Below are positions 13,081 through 25,514 of a stretch of 64,000 nucleotides of DNA, in pieces. The DNA lies in contig JABMIG010000156.1 of NCBI GenBank assembly GCA_013187285.1, positions 176,548 through 240,547 of the forward strand, written 5' to 3'. Numbering within the stretch: the first letter of the stretch is position 1; each line of letters starts with the position of its first letter. This stretch comes from Cyclotella cryptica. Its lineage: Eukaryota; Bacillariophyta; Thalassiosirophyceae; Thalassiosirales; Thalassiosiraceae. A program made the position numbers and the translations under genes. The notes beneath the pieces were generated by a model, which saw only the letters and a list, made by a program, of their open reading frames with translations, searched no databases and was not told the origin of the DNA.

Positions 13081-13472
13081 TGACCTGAGCCGGTTGTCAC
13101 AAAAAAATATTAAGTGCGAAAATTTTAGGTAGTTTCGACAGGTGTCAAAGAAAGGATTTTATGACCTTATTTTGGTACAATTGTGAGGATGGAAGGGCAG
13201 TGGAACTGCAATCCAATTCTCATGATGAAAAGGAACATTGTGTAGAACCTACACAAAATTGGTATGATTATACACTTCTCAAGGGTGTTCCCTTGTTTGA
13301 GGCTATGGACTTCTGTGTTGGGGAGTCCATGCCATTGGGAGTAGGGCAGTGGACTCCTGTGTTGGGGAGTCCATGCCTTTTGGATCAGGGGCAGTGGACT
13401 CTCTGGCTGGGGAATCCTGAGAATGATCCTTTTAATTTTTGTACCTAGGAGGCAGATTCTTGGCCTATGTTG
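13081..13472 (-). repeat. Right LTR of the Ty3/Gypsy element, uninterrupted
   Basis: This 392-bp copy starts TGACCTGAGCCGG. It contains in one piece what is split in the left LTR, and so serves as the reference for the empty insertion site (CTTCTCAAGGGTGTT near 13,274). TGTTC follows at 13473-13477. As the coding strand is minus, this is the 5' LTR. Confidence 0.85.
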
Positions 13473-13499
13473 TGTTCCTTCTGATAATATTTATTTGAC

Positions 13500-16400
13500 T
13501 GGTAAGATGTGTCCCAGTTAGGTTGCAGTACATTAGATTCTAGTTCCAAGCCAGATGATGACATCTGGACCAACAAGTATCTTACAAAAGGTGCATGCAC
13601 TGATGGGAAGGAGGGATGGTAGTTGGTAGTGAAGTTGGTGCAACAAGGTATATTCTACCTTGCATCCAGCAAGAGTTGTGATCCACCTCCTATCATCCTG
13701 GTGGATCACTCTTGGCATGAAAGAACTACAAGAGAGAAATCCACTTGCAGTAGCAACATTCATGCTCAAGTCAAAGGTGATGTCTACAAGTTCATTGATG
13801 GATGCCCAAGAAGTTGCCACAAATATCTTTATGGCATCTGAAGTTTGCTCAACAAAGAAATCTCCAAAGCCATCAACCCTTCATTCATTTCTCAAACCAC
13901 CAAAACCGCAAGCTGACAAAAAAGACAAAACAACTGTCTGGCATTCAAACTGCTCTTGATGTTGTCATATGTCATATTGCACAATCTGATTCAAGTCATT
14001 CTAACAATGTTCACACATCACCATAGCAATAGCCAAGACTGCATCAATGTAAGCAGTCCTCCATTTAGGTTGGAGAGTCATCTTTTTGTCAAAAGATCTA
14101 AGATCTTGCATCTTGCTTGAGCAGTAAGCAGTGACTATATACCACCAAATCAAAACCACCTGAAAGGTAGATTAGTTGGCCAAAATTATGAGACATGATG
14201 TAATGAGAACAAGGCTGATTTGCTGGCAGATGCAAACACAATTGATCTTCAGTTTGTTGGTGATGGTAAAACATTTAGAATAATGCCTTTCATTAATGTG
14301 TTGAGAATTTTTGGGTATGCTCCATCAAAGGTCTTTTTGATTCATGCTTGTTCTGACCACTGTACAAGATGTGGTAAGAAGGATGCACGATTTGTAGCTC
14401 AGTTATTTGAGGCAGAAGTAGAACAGTTAGATTCTTGCAAGAGCCAATTGTTTTTGCTTTTATGGGGCATAAAATGTACAGAAGGCTGGTGAAATTTTGT
14501 AAGCAATCAACCCGGGTGCGTGTTTGCTTTGTGGTAATGAACATGTTAACTTCCTCTTCTCTTCTTTTCTGACATCTCTAAAATCAAACTAATACAGGTG
14601 AGACTTGGGTCTTGAATGTTCGTTTATTTTTGTTCATAATACTAGCCAATTGTTTTGAACCAAACCTTTGCAACAACAGTCTTTGCCTTTAAAAACTGGG
14701 AGGTTGTGTAATGTTTTTGGTTCAAGTGCTAGACATGGTGTTTCTGAACGATTCACGGAGCAGTGTACCAGAGCTAACAATGGAAGGCCTAGCAGTCTTC
14801 TTTGTGGATCTGGGGCAAGAATGGGACTTTGGTTCTATATCCTGTGCTGTTTGCTTCATTTGACAATGGCCCTGGTTGCTAGTATCTTTCAACTAAAGAT
14901 TCCAAAGTTGAGGCATAATGAACAATGTGCACAAGCAGTCTTGGAAATAGAAAGTCCCTTGCCTTGGAGGTCTAAATATCATGTCCTTTGCACTGTTTGT
15001 CTCTGCCTCCGATCGTTGAGTCCTGCATGGATAAGATTACATTCTTGGCCCAGATAGCTATCAAAGCCATTAAAAAGTTGGTAGATTTACTAAGTGATGC
15101 TGCAGTGTTGGATGCAACATGTGATGATTATGCTGGGCTGACATTTGAAAAGGTACCGTTCTTCAAGACATGCCATAATTAAGGGAATGCAAACATGTAT
15201 AGCAGGTGAGATGTATATTTCTATTTCCTTGTTGTTCCAGAATAAAATCTTTATCATTGCAATTTTTCAACTTTTTAGTGCAGTGAGGATCATGATCTGG
15301 GGGTTGGTGTCAAATTTCTTTTCTGATGGAAAGTTTGTGAAGTGAAGGTCCTTCAGACCAAGCTATCATCACCACCTGGGCATTTTCTCTTTCACTAGAG
15401 ATTAGGAAGGATGTTGGCAAAAGGCTCAATGGAAACCGCAGGGATGCAATTTAGAGATTTGTCACTACATTATTTTCTCATGATATTGATGTGAATGTGT
15501 CAATGAAGATGATTTGTTTTTGGATGAGTTTAAGCACTGACAGAACAGAACTAATGAGTTTAGCAATGTCGGTTATTTCAAGATACCAGATGCTATTGCA
15601 TGCAGGTCTGCTAGCTTGCATATAAAAGATTCATCCCCTTACATGGAAGTCATGGGACTTGTTGCATGCAGATCAACATCAAATCATCATGGGATTAGAG
15701 CATCAGACAGAACTGGGGTGATGTGAAGCATGTCAAGAAAGACAAGCAATCACATGCCAGTGCTGATAAACCAGAGAAGCAGTCCGTTCTCTATACTTAC
15801 TACATGTATTGAAGAGGCTAGAATAAAATGAGAAGCAAATAAAAAAATGAGGCTAAAGGAGTTGCCGCTATGTTAAATGATGTGACTTGATGTATGTTAT
15901 TATACACAAAGTCGCATAGAGGCTTGTCTAAGATGGCTTCATAACTCATTGTATGCTTTGGTTTTTACAGCTCTGATCTTCAATTTGAAGATTTGGATAG
16001 TTCGGTGATCCTGGTCAGAGGCATATGTCTAGAGCGTGGTTAGAAGATTGGGAGAAGTCTTTGATTGAAAGTAATGGTCCTTTTGTGGGAGCATGGCTAA
16101 GGGTTAAGTATCAAGGGGCTTTTATTTTTTGATCCACATAACCAAACTGTTTATTCGGTGTATCCTGAAAACCATGAACACCATATAATGGGCATCATTA
16201 GGAGTGTGCTTTATATGATGATGAGCCATTCATTACAGGTGATATGATAATTGAGATGATTGCAGCTACTGAACAACAATCCGAGGAGGATCAAATAGTG
16301 GTCTCTATTTGATTTTTGAGTTCCATGATTTCTGGGATGAGCTGCACGCTAGGTTTAAACATGCAAGGCATATAAGGAGTTGAAATTAGCGATGCATTCA

Positions 16401-16600
16401 AAAATAAAAAGGGGAACATATTTTGGTACGACTTCAAAATGTGTGTTCTACTATAACCTCGAATGCACCTGTTTAAAATAGACTGTCTACACTGTATATT
16501 TATGTTAAACATGAATTGAGTTCAATTGAAATATTCATTGTATAGAAAAATATGAAAGTATTATTAAATGACCTAAAATGCATTAAATCTCCATGTTCTT
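13500..16600 (+). pseudogene. Decayed hAT-like (DUF659-type) transposase
   Basis: No long frame survives, but a series of plus-strand fragments appears in the order of a hAT-like transposase. At about 14,340-14,440 GKKDARFVAQLFEAEVEQLD resembles the DUF659 region. At about 14,460-14,540 frames hold remnants of the block that normally reads as an Asp-Gly-Ala-Ser-Asn core, followed by an Arg-Val-x-x-Phe stretch. At 14,800-14,845 there is GARMGLWFY. At 15,028-15,100 there is MDKITFLAQIAIKAIKKL. At about 15,710-15,810 a C-terminal block starts NWGDVKHVKKDKQSHA. Fragments change frame repeatedly and contain stops, so it is a plain DNA transposon long dead. The left end is not visible; the element could be the source family of the nearby MITEs. 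Family assignment is from memory of conserved blocks. Confidence 0.6.
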
Positions 16601-16654
16601 GTTGTGTCTTTGGTTCCTTTGTGTCTAAATTTTGATATTGTTTGTCCTCATTTC

Positions 16655-16726
16655 AAAACACACAAAAGACAAAATGTCAGGACATGTCCTGGACGGTATC
16701 TTTTTCCAGTGGACACATGGAACTAA
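16655..16726. repeat. Right-end-like sequence of the CTTAGTT TIR family
   Basis: The stretch contains AATGTCAGGACATGTCCTGG and ends GGACACATGGAACTAAG, a diverged inverted match to CTTAGTTTCACATGTCC. No partner end was found to its left. It lies about 130 bp after the last recognisable hAT-like fragment, so it may be the true right end of that element. Confidence 0.5.
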
Positions 16727-16749
16727 GAAAGCAACTTACATACAAGTGA

Positions 16750-17420
16750 TCTTCAGGAAGTACCTATATGATCCTTTCTCCTAATCTGTTGGCTGGGAAT
16801 CCTTTGCCTTGATCTAGAAAAAATGTGATGCAATTTGATGCACAATCCCTCCAATTGATAATAAGCTGGAGCACATAGATATATCATGATAACTACCTGT
16901 AAACTCAGTCCACCAAGAAATACAATAGAATCAGCTCCACAAGAAAGTATGGTGTTTTCCATTGTGTCACTGTTGTAACCATTGTACATGATATTTTGCC
17001 CCAAAACATCTGAGGTGCACTCAATATGCTAGGCAGTCTCGTCCATAAATCTGTTGACATCATTTGCCATACATTCCCATTCCTTAATCCACTCTACAAA
17101 CTCGGTCATTTTTGCTTTGTTAAGGAATGTGACTTGTGAATACCGATGATTGCAAAGCTTTGTGGAATAACATTCAACCATCATCAAGTAAGATGGCAAC
17201 AAAATGATCTTGTTGTATCAAACAAGGTGTTGTATCAAACAAGGTGTTGTATCAAATTAGTGACACAGATGTTTGGTATGTATGGTACTTCCAACAAAGA
17301 ATAAAAACAAACTAAGCTCAAAGTGCACTATTCAGTTGCCCCCATATGGAATTTGAAGAGCATGAGGCTAGCTCCTCAGTAGGGTAAAGTAGATCACTCA
17401 ACATTGAAAAATCATCCTAA
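16750..17420 (-). pseudogene. Degenerate copy 1 of an unrecognised protein-coding repeat
   Basis: A minus frame (17004-16753) reads GYNSDTMENTILS, preceded in broken frames by ECTSDVLGQ and a block like NDVNRFMDET. The same order occurs at 21,000-21,440, and DNA similarity continues to about 17,330 (GGTATGTATGGTACTTCCAA against the 21.3-kb copy). No function is recognised and stops interrupt it. Probably a duplicated gene fragment or an element remnant. Confidence 0.4.
17213..17262. repeat. 17-bp tandem duplication
   Basis: TGTATCAAACAAGGTGT occurs twice in a row, followed by a partial third copy (TGTATCAAATTAG). Probably replication slippage. Confidence 0.7.
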
Positions 17421-17429
17421 GTTCCAGCT

Positions 17430-20180
17430 GGTGTTAGGAAAAAAATCAGTATCAGCACTCTGAAGGAGATGCTCACACATTGACATACTTGGCAATAATA
17501 TTTCTTGCCAAAGAAGATTCCTCTTCTTGTGCATATGGATGTGGAAGTAAATTAAGAACAGTCCTGAGCAACACCTGACGGAAAAAGGATGGAGAACTTC
17601 TAGTTAATTTCACTAAACGAGGATGCATATAATGTTAGCCCCTCGTAAGAAAATCCTTGACATACCTAAGAACCTGTGTTAACTAGAAAAGTTAGTAGTA
17701 TCCCTCCTACCTAAGGAAATAATGCCAGATATGTAGGTATCAAATTTCAGGGGTAACAATAGAAATTCTCCAATACAAAGAGAGTATCTGGATAGTACCA
17801 AAAGTTATTCGGATATGTCCAGATTGGATATGTCCAGATTGTTCATACATCAAATAGACATGAAGCAAAATAGAAAAAGCCTAAAGACGACCAAACCACC
17901 CAAAGGAGCTCACTGTCATTACCTCCAAACCAGTCACATCAGCTGCCTTACATGCAATGACATCTCCGTAGCATTAACCCTTACCAATTTCCCCTTTAGC
18001 TGGTCAACAGAGTAAATAAATTTGCTTGGTAAAGACGCTATTTGGGTGAGTTAAAAGTAATAAATACTGCAATTGGGGTACATCATGAAGTGTTATTTAA
18101 GCTGCTGAATCCTTATTTGACCATCAAAGGTTCACACTTGTATTACTCACAATGCATTTTGAGATGTTTTAAAAACTTTGCAGTGGATAACGTATTCACA
18201 GAAAGCTTTTATGCTATGACCACAATTTGTGAGCTCTAAGATGGAAAAATATGGACATATCAGGAGCTGATAACAAGTACAACTATAAAAGTGGTAGATA
18301 CCAAGAGACTGGGGGGTTATTGTGTAGCTTTTATAGGGAGCTATGTGTGGACAGTGACCCATTGCACCAGATGAATGTCAAAGGATTTGTGGAGAGCAAG
18401 AGATTTTGTCTCTGCTAAAAGTTATAGCTACTTTGTCCTTATGCAACACATTGAAGAAGTTAGGAGAGTGAATAGAGTATAGTTCTGTTTCTGGATTAAT
18501 TGGTGGCAACAATGCATTGGCGGCAGGGGGGGAGGAGGAGGAGAAGGAGGAGGAGGAGGAGATTTTTCCGAGAAATTGGTGGCAACAGTAGTGATATGTG
18601 CTGTTATGGGTACCTATTGAAGGTAGAACCTATTCCATCTATGAGGAAAAAATCATTTCACCGCATTTTAGAAAAAAATTGCTACATATGTACTGATTAG
18701 GGGAGCAGTGGAAGACACAAATTATTCTATTGGTTACATATCTGAAACATTGTTTGAGACACCAACATTAAATGCAATTTTTGGAAGCCTTACCAATTAG
18801 ATAACTGCCAAAAATTTTATGAGGAAATATTTTGGGCCCCTTCACTTTTCCTAAAGCCCCCCTTCCAATTACAATCCTAATCTCAACAGAGGTTTGGAAT
18901 AGGACCTTGGCTAGATCACTCTGGTATACTCAAGGAAATTTAGGAACGACCTCTTACATCACCAACAGGGTGTCAATCAGTTTTGAATTTTGAATTTTGC
19001 TTGTACAAAGACCTAGGTTCAATCATGATATCTACACTTGAATGATACTGCAATAACAATGTAATGAACATTGTTTGGAGATCTTGATGATGCTTTTGAG
19101 TTTGGCATTGCACATTTGTTTTGTGGTGCTTTCACAGGGTTCCTTTTGTTATGATGAGAAAATGTGATAAGTTTCATCCGCAGTTCCACTTCAGGACAAA
19201 TATTCTTCACCCATGGTTTTGTGTGACTTTGTTACCAATAGTTTTTGAGATACCATAATCATCAAAGTCTTTCTGAACTCACTTCAAACAAAAATGCCCC
19301 CTTATCATCTAGAGTCCTTCTACCCCCTGGCCTATATGGAATTGCTTTTGCATCCCACATGTTTCATCAAAGTTGTCAGTTGTTTGGAAAGTATAGATGA
19401 CATGACAGAATTTGAAAATGCACTTTTGTCTACTCTGATCTTTTTCTTGATTATCTATTAGCATTGGCATTCACATCGGTTTTGATATTGGTTTTGTGGA
19501 GATTGTTTAGGGTATTTCAGTGGTTCATTCATTGAGCACCCACACATGTGAAACATCATGGAGTGCAGCTCCCTAGTCTGTCTTAATGGCCAGACCAATT
19601 GCACCCTGCAACAAAGGTGAGATGGGCAGAGTTATACAGGTGAGATGGGCAGAGTTATACTTACAAGAAGATCAACTCCATTTGGAAAAGACATCATACT
19701 CTGCTGCAACATCAAATCTTGAGTCATGAAACCCATAAGTCTTCAAGTGGTGTTTCAATGCTTCAAAATAAAACCCAACTACATGCTAGAGAGAGCATGA
19801 CAGGTTCTGCCCATTGCTGTTGTTGCATGGTTTCTGAAGCAAGGGTATTCAATGTTTTGTGAGAAAGTTACATTAATTGCTATTCATGCTACAATGCATG
19901 CTTTCCAAAACTCCCCGAATCATTTTGAGGGCTGATTTAGGTGCCTCCTAAAAGTTCCCTAACCCCCCTAACTACACTCAACCTATAAATTTTAGGTTGC
20001 CCCAAAATGTGTAGGGGTGTCCAATTGCAAGGGAACACTTGTCTTTTCAAAAACTGATTCAATTACATTGCTTGCTGTTCCAGTCAATATACACCACTTT
20101 TGCTTGCCTTGGTTTATCATCGCTTTCCCATAATATATTTGACATCCCCATTTACCTTGAGCTGGAGCAAAGTACTACAA
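17430..20180. other. AT-rich stretch without a supported gene
   Basis: Only short, unrelated open frames on both strands. It holds a GGA/GGAGGA purine tract (about 18,525-18,563) and a 22-bp tandem pair, GTGAGATGGGCAGAGTTATAC, at about 19,617-19,661. Base composition and many interrupted frames look like old repeat debris. Confidence 0.5.
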
Positions 20181-20189
20181 AAAGTAGTC

Positions 20190-20581
20190 CTTCTACATGT
20201 ATTAAGTTGCTGCCAACAGGAGCCTACCCATGGCAGCAGGTTTCTACTTCATACAAAGACCAGTCAGGTGAGAAAACTTTGTACAATGCTGATGTTGTCA
20301 AGAGACATTGGACAGAGAAGATGTACAATAAGTTTAAGAAGCCCTTGGGAAATGCAGGGCCTGCAAATGATTTCATTCCTTGCTGCTGGAGGGTTCACTT
20401 AAAGATTCTGAAGAAGTGTGAGACATCCCTAATGGGGGGAGTCTCTAGTGGAGATGAGGAAAATAGTGACTGCATTTCAGAGAGTGACACTGATAATGTG
20501 AATGAGAATATTGTAATCATGGTCTGGCTACATGATGAAAAGCTTTGTCGTCAATTGCTTTTGCAGAAGTCAAAGCAGTAG
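20190..20581 (+). pseudogene. Fragment resembling a Myb/SANT-like (DUF6818-type) DNA-binding domain
   Basis: The frame contains LLPTGAYPWQQVS, then KFKKPLGNAGPAN, then LKILKKCETSLMG and an acidic tail SSGDEENSDCISESDTD. The order LP-x-G-x-x-x-W, a basic helix, KP-x-G and a final helix recalls the small Myb-like domain (DUF6818) common in stramenopile transposon-derived genes. There is no ATG at the start of the open frame, and nothing coherent follows in frame. Treat as a fragment; the family link is weak. Confidence 0.3.
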
Positions 20582-20999
20582 AGGTAGAAGGGGGGAACAG
20601 CATATGAAGATTTGGGGGACAAGGAGACCAGTGTAGCTCAATCTGAGTGGTTGCAACTTTGCTGCAGCAGTGGCTGTCCCTGTCCCTGTAGAATGAGAGT
20701 CAATTGTTCAGACATCGCAAGTATGAATGTGCCAAATCAATGGAATAAAATGATTATTTTTTCTTATGTTTCTAATGAGTTCCATCCTGAGGATGGTCAC
20801 TATTATTCCAGTAAGAAGCCTTCAACTTGACAGCTAGAAACAGCACCAATGAAGTCAGGGCAAGTGTGGGAATATCAATTAATTGATTGTGTGATTCAAT
20901 TGCTTGTCCTTCTGAAATGATGTCTGCTTCTAAAACAAGGACCTTGACAAATACTGATTTCTCTTAGATCATGGTTTTTCAAGACTCGAATCACAAGTA

Positions 21000-21440
21000 C
21001 AGAATAGGTAATGCAACATAAAAGCAATTTAAAAGCAGCCAAGAAGATTGGTGAGACGATGCCCAAGTTAATCAAAAACCAGCAGAAGTCTGTTTGCCAT
21101 GGTATCAGAATACCAACTGTGCATTGCAATCTGTTCAACAATTTCTGAATTACATTCAATGTGCAGTGATAAGACATCCATGAAACGAATTACATCATTT
21201 ACCATTGGCTCACGTGATTTTGACAAATTCTCTGGGGAAAGAAGCTTGATCTTTGCAATTGGATGTTGAGAAGTTTTCCGGGAATCAATGTCAACATCTT
21301 CTGAAGAGCACATGAACACACACTAGGTGTTGACCCAAAAAGCAGACAAAGGTGTTTGACATTCATGGTACTGCCAATGAAGAAAAGAAACAATCTTAGC
21401 TCAGCATGTGGTAGAAAAATGGTTTCCTCACAATACAATA
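21000..21440 (-). pseudogene. Degenerate copy 2 of the same unrecognised coding repeat
   Basis: The minus frame 21319-21068 contains VNDVIRFMDVLSLHIECNSE and then WYSDTMANRL, parallel to NRFMDET / HIECTSDVL / NGYNSDTMEN in the copy at 16.8-17.0 kb. Flanking non-coding similarity also holds (CATGGTACTGCCAATGAAGA here). Both copies are interrupted, which points to duplication before or during decay. Confidence 0.4.
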
Positions 21441-24400
21441 TGCAGACGAGCCCTCAAAAAGATCTGGGAGTATACAAAATACCTAACGGCATTTGGAAAA
21501 TAGTTATCACCATGTCATAGACACACTGCCATGGTGATGGTGCTGGAGACAATATAGGATGATGCAACAGGTTGTTATGCTCACAAACTAAATTATGATA
21601 CTCTATAGATGTAATGATCAGGACAAATTGCTGTAGAAGTAGTAAATAGGACAACCACCACAAATAATCCCTCACACAAGCAGAAACTATTTGAATGAGC
21701 AGAAGGTTGAATTGAATTAACTTCACAGTAGTCTAGTGCAATGGAGTGGCATTAGCACGTTCAGTAGTGAGGTAGGACAATGTTTCTTGGTACACAAACT
21801 CAAAATTAGACAAAAATGGATATAAAACATGGATGCTTACAGTTTAGTGGTGGTTTAGGGAATAAAAATTATATACATTTTGGCAGGCCAAAACATTTAG
21901 GTCTCCCATATAAAACATCAAAAACTAATCCAAAGCCATCCAAACTTTAAGAGAGTTTTGGCATGCACCCAATATGTGCTCTACATTGTTTGGGTGAATA
22001 TGTGAGGCAGTCTTGAATGCACGTTAAAAATTGTTAGCTGAAATATTAGGCAAGGCTAGCCCTGCGCAAATCGAAAGAATAGCACGAATTGGTGGATTTG
22101 GATAATGGTTGATATGAAGCATCAAGGATGGTATTTGCACTTTATGATGCTCAAGAAAATGTGAATACACCACAATTGACCTTAACACAATATCCTTTTG
22201 CACGTTGTTGTTTGATTACAGGTCTTCATTCAAATCATTGTTTTTCCATTCGTGCAACCCATTTCACATCAACTCTTAGCCAAAGAACAAATTTCCAGTT
22301 CTTTGATGTTTTCATGCACCAGAGAAATGGCCCAAACAAGAAAAAAAGACGAACCAAGTGAGAGTACATTACAGTCATTACTGCTACCTCAGTTGCCCCA
22401 GTAGTACCAACTCCTCCTACACTTCTGCTGATGGTCAACTTTCCATATATCCCAAGCTTCCGTAACAAACAAGTACTATATGTGCAATACCCCACCAATA
22501 TATCAAAACCTTGTGATGATGCTCATATTTTGGTAGGGATGTAGCTTCGTCATTGCACATGACCCCAGAAACCATTAATTGAACAAACTCTTGTGTAGAA
22601 TATCAGATGAATCAGCAAGCATAGTGCGATGTGATGGTAATGAATAAATGGTATCAGCCATTCCTATGGTGATATATAAACACTCACCATCAACAGTGCA
22701 CCATTCTACTGGGGCTAGAGACTATTTAAGTCAACAACACAACACTTACCAGTGAACATCCACCATATCCAATTGAGGGGTCTCTGAATAGTGCGAGTGC
22801 AAAGTGGCTATCTATATGCAGTATTATTTTGGTTGTTAGCTCAATTTCCCCCATGATCATTGAACAAATTCAAACCAAGCAACAGATCAAACTCAACTGC
22901 TGCTACCAACTCAACAATAATAACTCTACCGCCTCTCAAGTAACAGCATCCCCAGCACCCAACACAAGCACTATCATGCCAGTGTTTTGGATTCAGTTGA
23001 TGGCATTGACTTTGGCAATTGCATAGGTCTCTGAGATGATATTTAAATAATGCTCATACCTGTAACATGAAGTATTCTGCTCATCACGTAACCATATCAA
23101 CCCCCACCGCATCAACCCCCACCGTATCAACCCCCACCGAATCAACCCCCACCATATCAACCCCCACGTATCAACCCCCACCGTATCAACCCCCACCGTA
23201 TCAACCCCCACCGTATCAACCCCCACCGTATCAACCCCCACCATAAATTCTACCACAACAGCACATAATGATTCATAAACAGATTTGGCAATGAAAGAAA
23301 AGAAACTGTATCCTCAGAGAAGCACCTATCACCAATCTCCTCTCATAAAATAGTTGTGAGATGGAAAGGTACCTCACATTTCAGAAACCGTTGTTGCTTT
23401 CACAATCACAATCAATCTGATGGTGGCAAACCAGAATGGTTTCAAATGGAACCAAGTGTGTTTGCTTTCTTGGGTTTTCTGTGATTCAACATCCAGCACG
23501 AGGAATGAGTCATGTGTCAGTGATGATCTCCATCACTGCCACTACCAATTCTTTGTCCAGCTTGGCATGATCAATGACATGTAAATGGTTGATTGTTGAT
23601 TTGGCACACAACATTGGACATGTTGCCATTGTTGGGATCCCATATTATTCTTATGCATCATTAGCTATACCATCATGTGGGGTTTTAGAGCCACATTCTT
23701 AGAAGACTTAAAAATGATTTACAAGTGAGCAAATAATAATTGATGGTAAGGACTTCTCTATGGGTTTGTTCAAGCTAACACAAAGTAACATTAGTGAGTG
23801 CACTGTTTGTGTTGATCATTTGGTTGAAGATCTCTTTGTTCTTTTGTCATTGCAATAGAATAAGTCTCTTTTGAGCTTTTGTTCCACTATCAGGTATCGT
23901 GGCACCATTAGGGAGTCAGAGGGATGTAATAATGTTGTCACAGGTGTTAGAATGATTGAGTGGCTTTGGCAATGCACTCTACATCATCCTGCAGTTTTGT
24001 CCATGTTCTTGGTGCCAATGAAGGGTTGGGCCATTATATTGGGAGAGAGAGGCAGATGTGGCAACCTCTGATGTGGTCGATACCTTGTTTCCAAAGAACT
24101 TTTGTATTCAAAATCATTCTCTTGTATGTGAAACACATGTTTTGGTTTGGTTGAGTGGATTACCAATGAAACACGGTCATTTGAGATTGGTGTGCTTTGT
24201 CAGTGCAGGATCATAGTTCCCTATTTAAAAGGTCCTGTCAATAAACAGAGTAGGAACTTGTTTTTAATGGGCTGATTTGTTGTAAAGATGAATAAAAGTT
24301 TGAGCGTTGCTCCAAAACATGAGGAATTGTGCAATCACTCTCGTGTGTGGTGCTATTCTGACACCACCATGCATTTGAGATTACTACTCTGACTTGTTTT

Positions 24401-25514
24401 TCTTACAGCTTTAGACTTGTGGGTTAAAAGTGGAACATGTGTGATGTATACTGTGTCTACATTAGGCATCAGTGTTGTATGTGGTGAGATCATAACTGAC
24501 ATATGTGTTTTCCAAATCTATGATGGGCCAGAATAAAAAGTCCTCTATCACAGGTGTTCTTAATAGTTTTTGACTCTGACGAGCTAGATTTAAGCTCTTG
24601 ACTGTCTCTCTGAAAGATATGCAATGTCGCTCATCCTCAATGTATGTATTGTGTATCACTACAATAGCTTATGACGGGGGTCCTATCTGACTCTTAGTAG
24701 TTCTTAATTGTTTTGTGCATACCTTCTCCCATAACAAGATCCCAAAGTTCAAATGGCTTCACATAATGACTCTGACGAAACATGTTATGTATAAATCATG
24801 ATTATCATAAATCTCTGACAAAGTTGAATATTCTTTGCCAAGAGACTAGCAAGACTTCTTTGGGACCCCATTGTTTCTTTTACATGGGACTCAATCGTCA
24901 TATGAATTCATTTAAATAACCAGAAACTTGGGGCATCTTTTGACTTCATTACATTGGGAGCAACTGCTAGTAAAAGTTACTTTGCAAGATTATGAATAGT
25001 TATTCACACAAACTGCACATGACAATTATACATCACTATTTGCAATTGCTCCAAATACAAACACTGAAGATTGGGATGTTTTGCTGATCTACAGACAGCA
25101 CACAAGAGACCACACACATTCTTGCAGATGACCTGTGATTGACCCAAAGGTTAACTTGAAGCCTCATAAATCAGGGCATAGACTAAGATCTTTAGGAATA
25201 GAGTGACTGAAAGCAGCGTATGCAACAGGATGGATATACACGTTGATCATCTGAAACAATGACTGTCCCATAGGACTGTGCAGTATAATGTAATCGGAGG
25301 CCGTCCCATTAAAAAGCCCACAGCTTTTGAACTGAAGGGAGTAATTGAGAGGATATGGCAGTAATCTAGCCTAACTAACTATCGTATCTGGACACAATGG
25401 CCTTTTTTTGCTTAAGAGCATGCATCATGAAGGAATCGCAATTTTCCCTACAAAGACATACTTTGAACTCTCACTAACCGGAGAAGAAAATTATGACTCT
25501 TTTCTCTGTAGCAC
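21441..25514. other. Long stretch without a supported gene
   Basis: No open frame beyond about 90 codons with family features on either strand. The only structured feature is the 15-bp minisatellite at 23,094-23,242. The right part (24.7-25.5 kb) is the downstream flank of the GDW-repeat gene that ends at 25515. Confidence 0.5.
23094..23242. repeat. 15-bp minisatellite, about ten copies
   Basis: The unit GTATCAACCCCCACC is repeated head to tail about ten times, with small changes at the first bases and one copy one base short. The minus strand reads as a Gly/Val/Asp repeat, but that frame is a by-product of the 15-bp period. Confidence 0.9.

Larger units (their letters stand above)
6077..13472 (-). 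mobile_element. Ty3/Gypsy LTR retroelement fossil, heavily nested
   Basis: Two direct repeats beginning TGACCTGAGCCGG bound the element at 6077 and 13081. They end near 9346 and 13472, and both outer flanks carry TGTTC (6072-6076 and 13473-13477), a 5-bp target duplication. The interior (9347-13080) reads on the minus strand with gag-like, reverse transcriptase, RNase H and integrase remnants. A purine-rich stretch on the minus strand just inside the left LTR (about 9347-9360) fits a polypurine tract. The LTRs are about 93% identical by my own count, so the insertion is old. The coding part is broken by at least five frame interruptions and is short for the family. Two DNA elements have landed in it, at 6282-9138 and 12053-12571. 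Confidence 0.85.

Noticed and set aside
23094-23242. Possible CRISPR-like array
   Set aside because: Units abut with no unique spacers and the genome is eukaryotic; it is a simple minisatellite.
22993-23256. Minus frame with repeated VGVDT units
   Set aside because: A reading of the 15-bp minisatellite; the flanks have no coding character.
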